A stretch of 64,000 nucleotides of DNA from PALSA-1353 sp050012375. GTDB lineage: Bacteria > Planctomycetota > Phycisphaerae > Tepidisphaerales > Tepidisphaeraceae. Location of the stretch: assembly GCA_050012375.1 (NCBI GenBank), contig JBEKHH010000007.1:1-64000 (forward strand), in the 5' to 3' direction. Below the pieces are notes generated by a model. That model was not told the origin of the DNA, ran no database searches, and saw only the letters and a list, made by a program, of their open reading frames with translations. A program made the translations under genes and the position numbers. Shown piece by piece: positions 48,528 through 56,918 of the stretch (position 1 is its first letter; each line of letters starts with the position of its first letter).

Positions 48528-51500
48528 CTATCGGCCGTGCCCGTGCCGCGGCCTTTGTTTGCCTACCGGTTTCGTCACCGCCGCGACGCTTGGAAGGGCG
48601 ATCGAACCGGTCTTCTGTTTCGTGGTCGTCGTCGTGGTGGATGTGGAAGTTGTCACCGCCGGCGCGGCCGTCAACAACTCCACGCTCGGCAGCGCGGGAA
48701 TCGAAATCGAGTCGCCGAGGCGTGTCACAAACTCGGTGAAATCCGAGCCGCTGACCGTGCCCTGGCCTTCGTAGTCCAGGTACCAATCGCTCGAATTCGT
48801 TTGCGTGCCCAGCTCTGTGACCAGCGATGTAAAGTCGCCGCCGTTGACCGTGCCCAGGCCCTGGAAATCACCATACAAACGCCAGAACGTGAAGTTCTGA
48901 TTGGCGGACATATTCAAGCCCTGGCCGCTGGTGACGCCGCCGGCCGAGACGATCAATTCATACGCCCCATCCGGCAATGAGCCGCCGATGTAGCTCGGGT
49001 CCGTGAACGTCAACACCCAGGTGGTGCCGCCGTCGGGAGAATTGAGGTTGAAGTTTGTGATGGGCGTCGGTGATCCGCCTGTTTGCGAAAGCAAATTGAG
49101 CGTGATGGCGCCAGCGCTGAGCGTTACCGCTTCGTTGAAGGTCACGGTGAGCGAATCGACCATCGCGCGCTGGACATTGCCATCGTTGACTTGGAAGGCC
49201 GAAACGATCGGGGCCGTCGCGGCGGTGACGCTGGCGTTGTTGCTGGCGCTGCCCAAGGCGGCCGTGACGGTGTACGTGCCGGGCGTCGAGCCGAGCGTGG
49301 CCAGGCCCGTAGTGCTGATCGAGTTGCCGTTGCCCGTGCCGGTGATCGACCAGCCGAACGTCGGCGAGCTGATGGCATTGCCGAATTGATCGGTGGCATT
49401 GGCAGAGAACTGCTGAGTTGAGCCGGTGGCGACGGTGGCCGATGATGGCGTGACGATCACGCCGGTGGGCGTCTGTTGCACGGTGACGGCCACGGAACTC
49501 GTGGTGAACAATCCGCCGGAGTCGGAGATGGTGACGGTGAAGTTGTAGCTGCCGGCCTGCGTGAAATTCGCGGTGATGTTCTTGGCGGCGTCGGTGCCGT
49601 TGGTGTTGCCGGAATAGCTGACGGAGGCCGGACCGGTGGCAGCCCAGGTGTAAGTCAGGCCTGTGTCGCTGCCGTTTTCCGATCCGAGCGCGCTGAGGGC
49701 CGTGGAAGTCCCGGTGACGGGATTCGGCGTGGCGGCGGCGGGCGTCGCGACCGTGGGGCCGGAGGTCTCATTCACATTGTTGAACGTAGCAGTCGTGAGT
49801 TGTGAATTGAAATCCGCGCTGGCAGCCAATCCCACGTTGGCCGTCGTGGGCATTGCGGCGATGGCGACGGTCGAGCCCAGTTGCGTCCAGGTGACGCCGT
49901 CAGAACTGTAGTAGCCGCTGAAATTGCCGCCATTGCGGACGATCTCGAGATACTCCGAACCGACCGGCACGCTGCCGAGTGAGACGGCGGTCACGCCGCC
50001 GCCCGTGGTCGCGCGATACTCGAACTCCAGACTATTGCTCGCTGTTTGCACCATTGCGACGAACGGATCGTTGTCGTCGGTGCTGCTGCGGATCATGACG
50101 CCCGCCTCCGGCGTGCCGTTGCCGCCATCGGCATTGGTCAGTCTGAGAAGCTGCGCGGAAACGATCGCATTGCCGCTGATCGGCTCGGAGGCGAAGTTGA
50201 ATTGGTCGTTGGTGGCGGCCGTTATCGTCCCGCTTGCCGAGCCCAGTGAGGGCGTGGCTGTGAAGGTGAAGTTTGTCGAACTGACGACGGATAAGACGGG
50301 GAAGGTTCCGTCGTAGCCTGTCGGCGTAGCGCCGGAAATGGTCACAAGATCGCCGACATTAAACCCGTTTGGCGAGGCCGTAACCACACTCGCGAGGCCG
50401 ATTCCCCTCGGCTCCGTTATGGAGACAACGGAAACGGAATTGCCGGTAATGCCCGCGCCGCCGCCGTCCACGATCCATTGGTTGTCCACCGTGCCGTTGG
50501 AGAGCGTGGTTGAACTGTCGGACCAGCCTGCGTCGCCGGGGGTGTAGATGTCGGTATCGACCCAGTTGGCCGGCAGGCTGCTGGCGGGGGTGCCGACAAT
50601 AACGCCGCGACCGTTGACGCCGATGTAGACGCGTCCAAAGGTCTCGGGATCGGCGGCCATGGTGTCGATGATGCCGCCCCATTGATGGCTGGTGTCGTTG
50701 ATGAGAGTCCAGGTCAACCCGCCGTCGTCGGATCGGTAGAATCCCCTGAATGTACCTACGGTGCCGTAGGAATAGATTGCCGGGACGGTTTGCCCGGGAG
50801 CGGGGGCGCCGAGAGCGAAAATGCTCGTCGGCGTGATTCCGGTCGAGACTTCGGTGAAACTGGCCCCGTCGTTGGTGGAATGATAGATCCCGCCGCTGGC
50901 CGAGATCCACAGGTCGCCCGTGACGAAGGGATTGACCGCCATGGAGCCGCTGCTGGGCGCGAAACTGGTTTCTATCGTAAACGTGGCCCCGCTGTTGCTG
51001 CTGAAATAAACCTTGCCGTTGGCGTAATAGTAGAAATCGCTGGGATTGAGGTAGTCGGCCATGACGGTGCCGCCCTTCGCCGGGCTGCCGCCCGAGGCTG
51101 TCCATGTCGCGCCGTTGTTGGTGGAATAGAACGGCGCCTTGCCCGAGGGCGCCCAGACGATGGTCATGCTCGAACCGCCGGTAGAGGAGACCGCGACGTT
51201 CCCGCCGCTGGCGCCGCTGGGTTTGGACGAGAATTCAGTCCACGACGCGCCATCATTGGTTGAATAAGCGCCATCCTCGCTTCCGGTGGTTCCCACAATC
51301 ACGTCGTCGCTGGCATTGGTCGCGGCGGAACTGATGCTATCCATGGTGCCAATCGAGCCGCCGGGGATAATGGCCCCGTTTACGGGCGAAGAAGTCATCG
51401 TCGTGAAGGCAAATCCGTTCACGTCTCCAACGGCGGTAAACAGCGGCACGCCCGATGTCGCGCCGTTCAGCCCCAGCACGGCGGTGAAATCGATTCCGTC

Positions 51501-52796
51501 GTCCAGGAAATACCAACTGTTGGCTGCCGTCAGCGTTGAACTGCTGTTGCCGGTCAGCGTGGTCCATAATCCCTGGCCGGTGCCGTACACAATGTGCGCG
51601 GGATTGAAAGGATCGATCGCGGTCGTGGCGGCCCAGTTGCCGATTCCATCGGTGAAGGCGGCCATATATGGAGCATCGGCCGTATTGCGCGTGGCGGTGC
51701 CGCCGTAGAGAGCGACCCAGGTTGGGGTGGCGGCATTGGCGTTGGTCGTGCGGTAAATCAAGTCGCCCGTGCTGTAGTGGTCGAACGTGGTGACGACGAT
51801 TGTGCCGGGATTTTCCGCGTCCACGCCCAGCCCGACGTAGCCGCTGGTGGTGGGCGGCGTGATGTTGACCCATGTGGACGTGCCGAGGTTATATTGCCAA
51901 ACGCCGCCGGCAGTGGAAATAGTTCCTTCGGGCGGCACCTGGTTGGAATAGGTCAGGTACATCATCCCGTCATTCGACGAGTCGAACGCGAGGCGCATGG
52001 GATACTGCGACGCGCTTCCGCCGGTGTTGCCGACCTGGGTCCAGGTCCCTCCCGCGCCGGTAGTGGTTTCGTAGAGATTGCTCCCGGTGGAATTGGAGTC
52101 CAGCCCCACGAAGATCGTCTGGTCGGGGTTTCCCACCGTTCCGCCGTATGGATCGAACGCGACAAAAGTGATCTCGTTGCCGGTCGCGATGCCGGTGAGC
52201 TTTGTGAATGAGACGCCCGCGTTGGTGCTCTCCCAGACTCCGTTGGTGGCATTCGAGCCGATCAGAACGATATTGCTGTCGAACGGATCGACCGCGATGC
52301 GCTCTCCGGTCCCTCGGGCCGGTCCGTTGCCGTTGGATGAGAAGCCGGGAATGCTATTGTCGATCCCCCAGCTCTGGCCGGCGTTCGTGGAATAGAGCAC
52401 GGCGCCGCCAACCAGCGCATAAATATTATTTGAGTTTTCCGGATCGATCGCGAAGCCGAGCACCTGCATGTTGCTCGATGTCGTGCCGTTGCCGGAGTTG
52501 CTGGTGCTGTTGCCGACGAAGTCGAGCAAAGCCTGCCAGTTGTTTCCGCCGTTGGTGCTTTTATACAGCCCGCCGATGTCCGTGCGGGCGTACATGACCC
52601 CATTGTTGTTGGGATCGAAGAAGACGCCGTCAACGAAGCCTCCGGCTCCGATCGCGGCGTTCTGCCAGGTATAGGATGTCGAACTCAGAAGCAGCCGCCG
52701 CTCCAACGGCTCGACACATCCCACGTGGCGGTTGCGATTCCTCAGCGATTGAAGTTTAGAATTCCCGCCGGAACCCAGCCTCCGCTTCGCTTTCAT
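48528..52796 (-). CDS. Large GH74 xyloglucanase-like protein with PKD/Ig and dockerin-like domains
   Basis: The protein has 1422 residues from 52796, with a GGAGG site before the ATG. The N-terminus has LERRLLLSS. The GH74 part opens with TWQNAAIGAGGFVDGVFFDP and YARTDIGGLYKSTNGG, and its second aspartate lies in AVGDVNGFAFTT. A lectin-like region (DNQWIVDGGGAG, VAMVQTASNSLEFEYRATTG), a PKD-like and an Ig-like domain, and two dockerin-like segments follow. The basic tail ends in RPRHGHGR. The PKD and Ig part, about 155 residues, is absent from the neighbour at 52971. It is probably co-transcribed with the GH2 gene. Confidence 0.82.
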   Translation of the reverse strand: MKAKRRLGSGGNSKLQSLRNRNRHVGCVEPLERRLLLSSTSYTWQNAAIGAGGFVDGVFFDPNNNGVMYARTDIGGLYKSTNGGNNWQALLDFVGNSTSNSGNGTTSSNMQVLGFAIDPENSNNIYALVGGAVLYSTNAGQSWGIDNSIPGFSSNGNGPARGTGERIAVDPFDSNIVLIGSNATNGVWESTNAGVSFTKLTGIATGNEITFVAFDPYGGTVGNPDQTIFVGLDSNSTGSNLYETTTGAGGTWTQVGNTGGSASQYPMRLAFDSSNDGMMYLTYSNQVPPEGTISTAGGVWQYNLGTSTWVNITPPTTSGYVGLGVDAENPGTIVVTTFDHYSTGDLIYRTTNANAATPTWVALYGGTATRNTADAPYMAAFTDGIGNWAATTAIDPFNPAHIVYGTGQGLWTTLTGNSSSTLTAANSWYFLDDGIDFTAVLGLNGATSGVPLFTAVGDVNGFAFTTMTSSPVNGAIIPGGSIGTMDSISSAATNASDDVIVGTTGSEDGAYSTNDGASWTEFSSKPSGASGGNVAVSSTGGSSMTIVWAPSGKAPFYSTNNGATWTASGGSPAKGGTVMADYLNPSDFYYYANGKVYFSSNSGATFTIETSFAPSSGSMAVNPFVTGDLWISASGGIYHSTNDGASFTEVSTGITPTSIFALGAPAPGQTVPAIYSYGTVGTFRGFYRSDDGGLTWTLINDTSHQWGGIIDTMAADPETFGRVYIGVNGRGVIVGTPASSLPANWVDTDIYTPGDAGWSDSSTTLSNGTVDNQWIVDGGGAGITGNSVSVVSITEPRGIGLASVVTASPNGFNVGDLVTISGATPTGYDGTFPVLSVVSSTNFTFTATPSLGSASGTITAATNDQFNFASEPISGNAIVSAQLLRLTNADGGNGTPEAGVMIRSSTDDNDPFVAMVQTASNSLEFEYRATTGGGVTAVSLGSVPVGSEYLEIVRNGGNFSGYYSSDGVTWTQLGSTVAIAAMPTTANVGLAASADFNSQLTTATFNNVNETSGPTVATPAAATPNPVTGTSTALSALGSENGSDTGLTYTWAATGPASVSYSGNTNGTDAAKNITANFTQAGSYNFTVTISDSGGLFTTSSVAVTVQQTPTGVIVTPSSATVATGSTQQFSANATDQFGNAISSPTFGWSITGTGNGNSISTTGLATLGSTPGTYTVTAALGSASNNASVTAATAPIVSAFQVNDGNVQRAMVDSLTVTFNEAVTLSAGAITLNLLSQTGGSPTPITNFNLNSPDGGTTWVLTFTDPSYIGGSLPDGAYELIVSAGGVTSGQGLNMSANQNFTFWRLYGDFQGLGTVNGGDFTSLVTELGTQTNSSDWYLDYEGQGTVSGSDFTEFVTRLGDSISIPALPSVELLTAAPAVTTSTSTTTTTTKQKTGSIALPSVAAVTKPVGKQRPRHGHGR

Positions 52797-52861
52797 GCAA
52801 CCTCCGTTTACACACCCCGGACAAATAGGCCGCGCGCCGAGGCAGGTACGCCAAGGCATCC

Positions 52862-52900
52862 ACTATACCGCACTTTTCCTATTCATCAAGCGTTTTCTGA
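52862..52900 (-). promoter_or_regulatory. Promoter and operator of the 48528-52796 GH74 gene
   Basis: On the minus strand TTGATG (52884-52889) and TATAGT (52862-52867) are 16 bp apart. The 17-bp CATCAAGCGTTTTCTGA (52884-52900, plus-strand reading) covers the -35 box and has the AAnCGnTT core of LacI-type operators. An identical copy lies at 56844-56860. Confidence 0.72.
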
Positions 52901-52970
52901 CCGGAGGAATGGCATTTTCTAGCATAAACCAGCTACCCGGACACCCCCATTGGGCTCCGCCGCCGCTCAA

Positions 52971-55900
52971 CTAGCGGCCGTGGCCATGCGACGGCTTCCT
53001 TTTGCTCACCTGGTGCGTCGTGGCTGCGACACTCGCAATTACGCTTGAGCCCTTGGTCTGCGGCGCAGTCGTCGTGGTGGTAGTGGAGGTTGTCACCGCC
53101 GCGGCCGCCAGCAACTCCACGCTCGGCAGCGCGGGAATCGAAATCGATTCGCCGAGGCGTGTCACAAACTCGGTGAAATCCGAGCCGCTGACCGTGCCCT
53201 GGCCTTCGTAGTCTAGGTACCAATCGCTCGAATTCGTTTGCGTGCCCAGCTCTGTGACCAGCGATGTAAAGTCGCCGCCGTTGACCGTGCCCAGGCCCTC
53301 GAAATCACCGTACAAACGCCAGAACGTGAAGTCCTGATCGGCCGCCATATTCAAGCCCTGGCCGCTGGTGACGCCGCCGGCTGAGACGATCAATTCATAC
53401 GCTCCATCCGGCAGCGAGCCGCCGATGTAGCTGGGATCGGTGAAGGTCAAGACAAATGTCGTGCTCGATCCGCTGCCGGGGGTGAGGGTGAAGTTCGTGA
53501 TGGGCGTCGGTGATCCGCCCGTTTGCGAGAGCAAGTCGAGCGCAATCGCGCCGCCGCTGAGCGTCACCGCTTCGTTGAAGGTCACGGTGAGCGAATCGAC
53601 CATCGCGCGCTGGACGTTGCCATCGTTGACTTGGAAGTTGGTGACGACCGGGGCAGTGCTTACGTTCACATTGCTGAACGTGGCGCTGGTGAGCTGCGAA
53701 TTGTAATTTGCGGTGGCGGCCAGTCCCACGTTGGCGGTCGTGGGCATTGCGGCGATGGCGACGGTCGAGCCCACTTGCGTCCAGGTGACGCCGTCAGAAC
53801 TGTAGTAGCCGCTGAAGTTGCTGCCGTTGCGGACGATCTCGACATATTCCGAACCGACCGGCACGCTGCCGAGCGATACCGACGAAACGCCGCCGCCGGT
53901 GGTTGTGCGATATTCGAACACCAGACTATTGCTCGCGGTTTGCACCATTGCCACGAACGGATCGTTGTCGTCCGTGCTGCTGCGGATCATGACGCCCGCC
54001 ACCGGCGTGCCGTTGCCCTCGTCGGCATTGGTCAGGCTGAGAAGCTGCGCGGAAACGATCGCGCTGCCGCTGATCGGCTCGTAGGTGAAGTTAAACTGAT
54101 CGTTCGTTGACGCGGTGATGGTTCCGCTCGCCGCGGCCATTCCTGGAACGTCGAGATACGTGAAGGTCGTAGAGTTGATGATGGATGAAACGGCAAACGT
54201 GCCGTCATAGCCGGCAGGAGTTGCCCCGGAAATGGTTACGTCATCGCCGACATGGAGGCCATTCGGCGCGGCGGTAACGGCGGTCACGTAAAACTGCTTC
54301 GTGGACAGAGTCGTGTCGGTTAAGGACGTGATCGACAGGGAGTTTCCCGTGAGGCCCGCGCCTCCGCCGTCCAGAATCCACTGGTTGTTCGTCGTGCCGT
54401 TGGAGAGCGTGGTTGAGCTGGTTGACCAGCCCGGGTTGCCGGGGGTGTTGATGTCGGTATCGACCCAATTGGCGGGCAGGCTGTTGGCGGGATTGCCCAT
54501 GATGATGCCCCGGCCGTTGATGCCGATGTACACGCGGCCGAAGACGTTTGGATCGGCCGCCATCGTTTCTAGAAGTCCGCCCCATTGCTCGCTGGTATTA
54601 TTAAGCTGTGTCCAGGTCGAGCCGCCGTCATCGGAGCGGTAGACGCCGAGGAAATTGCTGATCGTGCCGAAGACATAGATCGCCGGTACGGTTTGCCCGG
54701 GGGCGGGCGCGCCCAAGGCCATGACGCCGTTAGTCGAAGTGAGGGTTGAACTCACTTTCGTGAAACCGGCTCCGAAATTGGTGGAATGAAAAAGCCCTCC
54801 GGAAGCAGCGATCCAAAGATCGCCTGTAACAAACGGATTGACCGCCATGGTGCCGCCGCTGGCCGCTAAGGCTGTCTCTAAAGTGAATGAGACCCCGCCG
54901 TTGTTGCTGAAGTAAATGTCGCTGCCGACGTGATAGTAGAAATCGCTGGCATTGAGGCGGTCGGCGATGATCTGGCCGTTGGCAGCCATTCCACCGCCCG
55001 AGGCAGTCCAGGTCGTGCCGTCGTTGGTGGAATAGTAGGGGGCCTGTCCCGACTGAGACCAAACGATCGTGGAACCATTGGCCGAGACCGCGACGGTGTC
55101 GGTTCCATAGCTATTGCCCGTCCCGGGACTGGTGGGGAACACCTGGAACGTTTGGCCGTCGTTGGTGGAATAGACGCCGTAATAAGTCCCGCTGCTGGAG
55201 TCCGGACTGCCGACGATGGCGATGACATTGTCCGCTGCATCGACGCTGTTGGCGCTGCCGAATGGCGCGGCGTCGCCCTGAGCGGGGGATGACGTGAGCG
55301 TGGTGTGGGCGAATCCGAAAATGTCTCCCATGGCGCTGAACAATGGAACACCCGCCGCTCCCGCCGCCACGCCGCCAACGGCTGTGAATTCAATCCCGGT
55401 GTCTGGGAAGTACCAACTGTTTGTTTCCGTCAACTGAGTGTTGGTGCCGTTATTGCTGGCGTTGTTGGTGGCCCAGATTCCCTGGCCGGTGCCGTACATA
55501 AGCTGGTTCGAATTGAACGGATTGATTGCCACAGCCGCCGCCCAGTTGCTGATGCCGTCGCCGGAAAACTGCTCGTAGGGAGCATTGGAGTAATTTCGGG
55601 TCGTGTCGAAGCCGTTGTATCCGTAGTTTGCCGCGGTGGAGTAGTCGTAGATTTCGGTCCAGGTCGGCGTGCCGGCGTTGGCATTGATCGTGCGCCAGAT
55701 CTGATCGGGACCGGAGTAATAATCGAAGGAGGTGACGACGACGGTGTTGGGATTCTCCGGATCGGCCGCGATGCCGTCGTAGCCGAAGCTTCCACTGGTT
55801 GCTTTTGGAGAGATATTGGCCCACGCGCCGGTGCTGGGCTGATATCGATACACGCCGCCGTTGGTGATATTCGAATTAGGTGCTTCGCCGTTGGCGTAGC

Positions 55901-56750
55901 CAAGGTACAAATAGCCGCCGGAAAGCACGGCATGACCCGGAAGGTATTTAGTTGGCCCGGTTCCGCTGGCGATCGTGACCTGCGCCCAACTCGTGCCTCC
56001 GTTGGTCGTCTTATAGAGATTGGTGCCCGTGCTCGTGGAGTCGATGCCGACGTAGATGGTCTGGCTCGGATTGCCGGGCGTGCCGCTGCTGGGATCGAAG
56101 AGAACGAATGTGGTGCTGGTCGGACTGAAGGCGCTGGTGCTGATGCGTGTGAATGACTGACCCGCGTTGGTGCTCTCCCACAATCCCGCGTTGTCGGTTC
56201 CCAGGAAGACGATGTTGCTGTCGTTCGGATCGACCTGGATCTGCTCGCCATCCCCGCGGCCGTTGGAGTTGCCCCCGACATAGAAGCTCAGATTGGTCTG
56301 TCCCCATGTCTGGCCACCGTTGGTGGAATAGAACACCGCTCCGTTGGTCCCGGAGTATTCGCCGACGTCAGCATAAATGTTATTGGAATTCTCAGGATCG
56401 ATGGCAAAGCTCCGAGTTCCGATCAATTGCTGCTGGGTCCCGTTGCCCGAAGTGCCGGTGCTGTTGCCGACGAAATCAAGGAGCTGCGTCCAGTTTTGGC
56501 CGTCATTGGTAGTCTTATATAGCCCGCCGATATCCGTGCGGGCGTAGATGACGTTCTGATTGTGCGGATCGTAGAAGATCCCATCGACGAATCCCCCCGC
56601 GCCGATCGCTACGTTTTGCCAGGTATACGTCGAACTCAGCAGGAGCCGCCGCTCCAGAAGCTCGACACACCCGATGTCTCGGCGTCCTCGAGTTGGCAGC
56701 TGGTGATTTTTGGAATTCCCGCCGCGACGCTGCCTCCGCTTCGCACTCAT
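52971..56750 (-). CDS. Large GH74 xyloglucanase-like protein with dockerin-like end
   Basis: The protein has 1259 residues from 56750, with a GGAGG site upstream. It has the same plan as its neighbour: LERRLLLSS, GH74 propellers (TWQNVAIGAGGFVDGIFYDP, YARTDIGGLYKTTNDG, AMGDIFGFAHTT), a lectin-like region, a cadherin-like part (DGNVQRAMVDSLTVTFNEAV), then two dockerin-like segments and a basic tail (KRKPSHGHGR). The two genes are nearly identical in DNA in their last 500 bp and more divergent toward the 5' end. This suggests gene conversion or module copying. Confidence 0.82.
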   Translation of the reverse strand: MSAKRRQRRGGNSKNHQLPTRGRRDIGCVELLERRLLLSSTYTWQNVAIGAGGFVDGIFYDPHNQNVIYARTDIGGLYKTTNDGQNWTQLLDFVGNSTGTSGNGTQQQLIGTRSFAIDPENSNNIYADVGEYSGTNGAVFYSTNGGQTWGQTNLSFYVGGNSNGRGDGEQIQVDPNDSNIVFLGTDNAGLWESTNAGQSFTRISTSAFSPTSTTFVLFDPSSGTPGNPSQTIYVGIDSTSTGTNLYKTTNGGTSWAQVTIASGTGPTKYLPGHAVLSGGYLYLGYANGEAPNSNITNGGVYRYQPSTGAWANISPKATSGSFGYDGIAADPENPNTVVVTSFDYYSGPDQIWRTINANAGTPTWTEIYDYSTAANYGYNGFDTTRNYSNAPYEQFSGDGISNWAAAVAINPFNSNQLMYGTGQGIWATNNASNNGTNTQLTETNSWYFPDTGIEFTAVGGVAAGAAGVPLFSAMGDIFGFAHTTLTSSPAQGDAAPFGSANSVDAADNVIAIVGSPDSSSGTYYGVYSTNDGQTFQVFPTSPGTGNSYGTDTVAVSANGSTIVWSQSGQAPYYSTNDGTTWTASGGGMAANGQIIADRLNASDFYYHVGSDIYFSNNGGVSFTLETALAASGGTMAVNPFVTGDLWIAASGGLFHSTNFGAGFTKVSSTLTSTNGVMALGAPAPGQTVPAIYVFGTISNFLGVYRSDDGGSTWTQLNNTSEQWGGLLETMAADPNVFGRVYIGINGRGIIMGNPANSLPANWVDTDINTPGNPGWSTSSTTLSNGTTNNQWILDGGGAGLTGNSLSITSLTDTTLSTKQFYVTAVTAAPNGLHVGDDVTISGATPAGYDGTFAVSSIINSTTFTYLDVPGMAAASGTITASTNDQFNFTYEPISGSAIVSAQLLSLTNADEGNGTPVAGVMIRSSTDDNDPFVAMVQTASNSLVFEYRTTTGGGVSSVSLGSVPVGSEYVEIVRNGSNFSGYYSSDGVTWTQVGSTVAIAAMPTTANVGLAATANYNSQLTSATFSNVNVSTAPVVTNFQVNDGNVQRAMVDSLTVTFNEAVTLSGGAIALDLLSQTGGSPTPITNFTLTPGSGSSTTFVLTFTDPSYIGGSLPDGAYELIVSAGGVTSGQGLNMAADQDFTFWRLYGDFEGLGTVNGGDFTSLVTELGTQTNSSDWYLDYEGQGTVSGSDFTEFVTRLGESISIPALPSVELLAAAAVTTSTTTTTTAPQTKGSSVIASVAATTHQVSKRKPSHGHGR

Positions 56751-56821
56751 GAGGCCTCCGCAATCCACCCCGAACAAATAACGGCCTTGGCGGAACCACA
56801 TTCCCGCCACTCCAGCCGCCC

Positions 56822-56860
56822 AGTATACGGCCATTTATCTTTGCATCAAGCGTTTTCTGA
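56822..56860 (-). promoter_or_regulatory. Promoter and operator of the 52971-56750 GH74 gene
   Basis: On the minus strand TTGATG (56844-56849) and TATACT (56822-56827) are 16 bp apart. The same 17-bp operator (56844-56860) overlaps the -35 box. The divergent GH31 gene starts 59 bp to the right, so one bound regulator could affect both. Confidence 0.75.
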
Positions 56861-56918
56861 AAGTAGGATGCGTCTTTGGCGTTAAAAAGATCGGCATACC
56901 CCTATACTGAACGAGTTT

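Noticed and set aside
45778..48774. Long plus-strand open frames opposite the GH2 gene
   Set aside because: The translations are Arg/Pro/Gln-rich and patternless, while the minus strand encodes a full GH2 enzyme with catalytic motifs.
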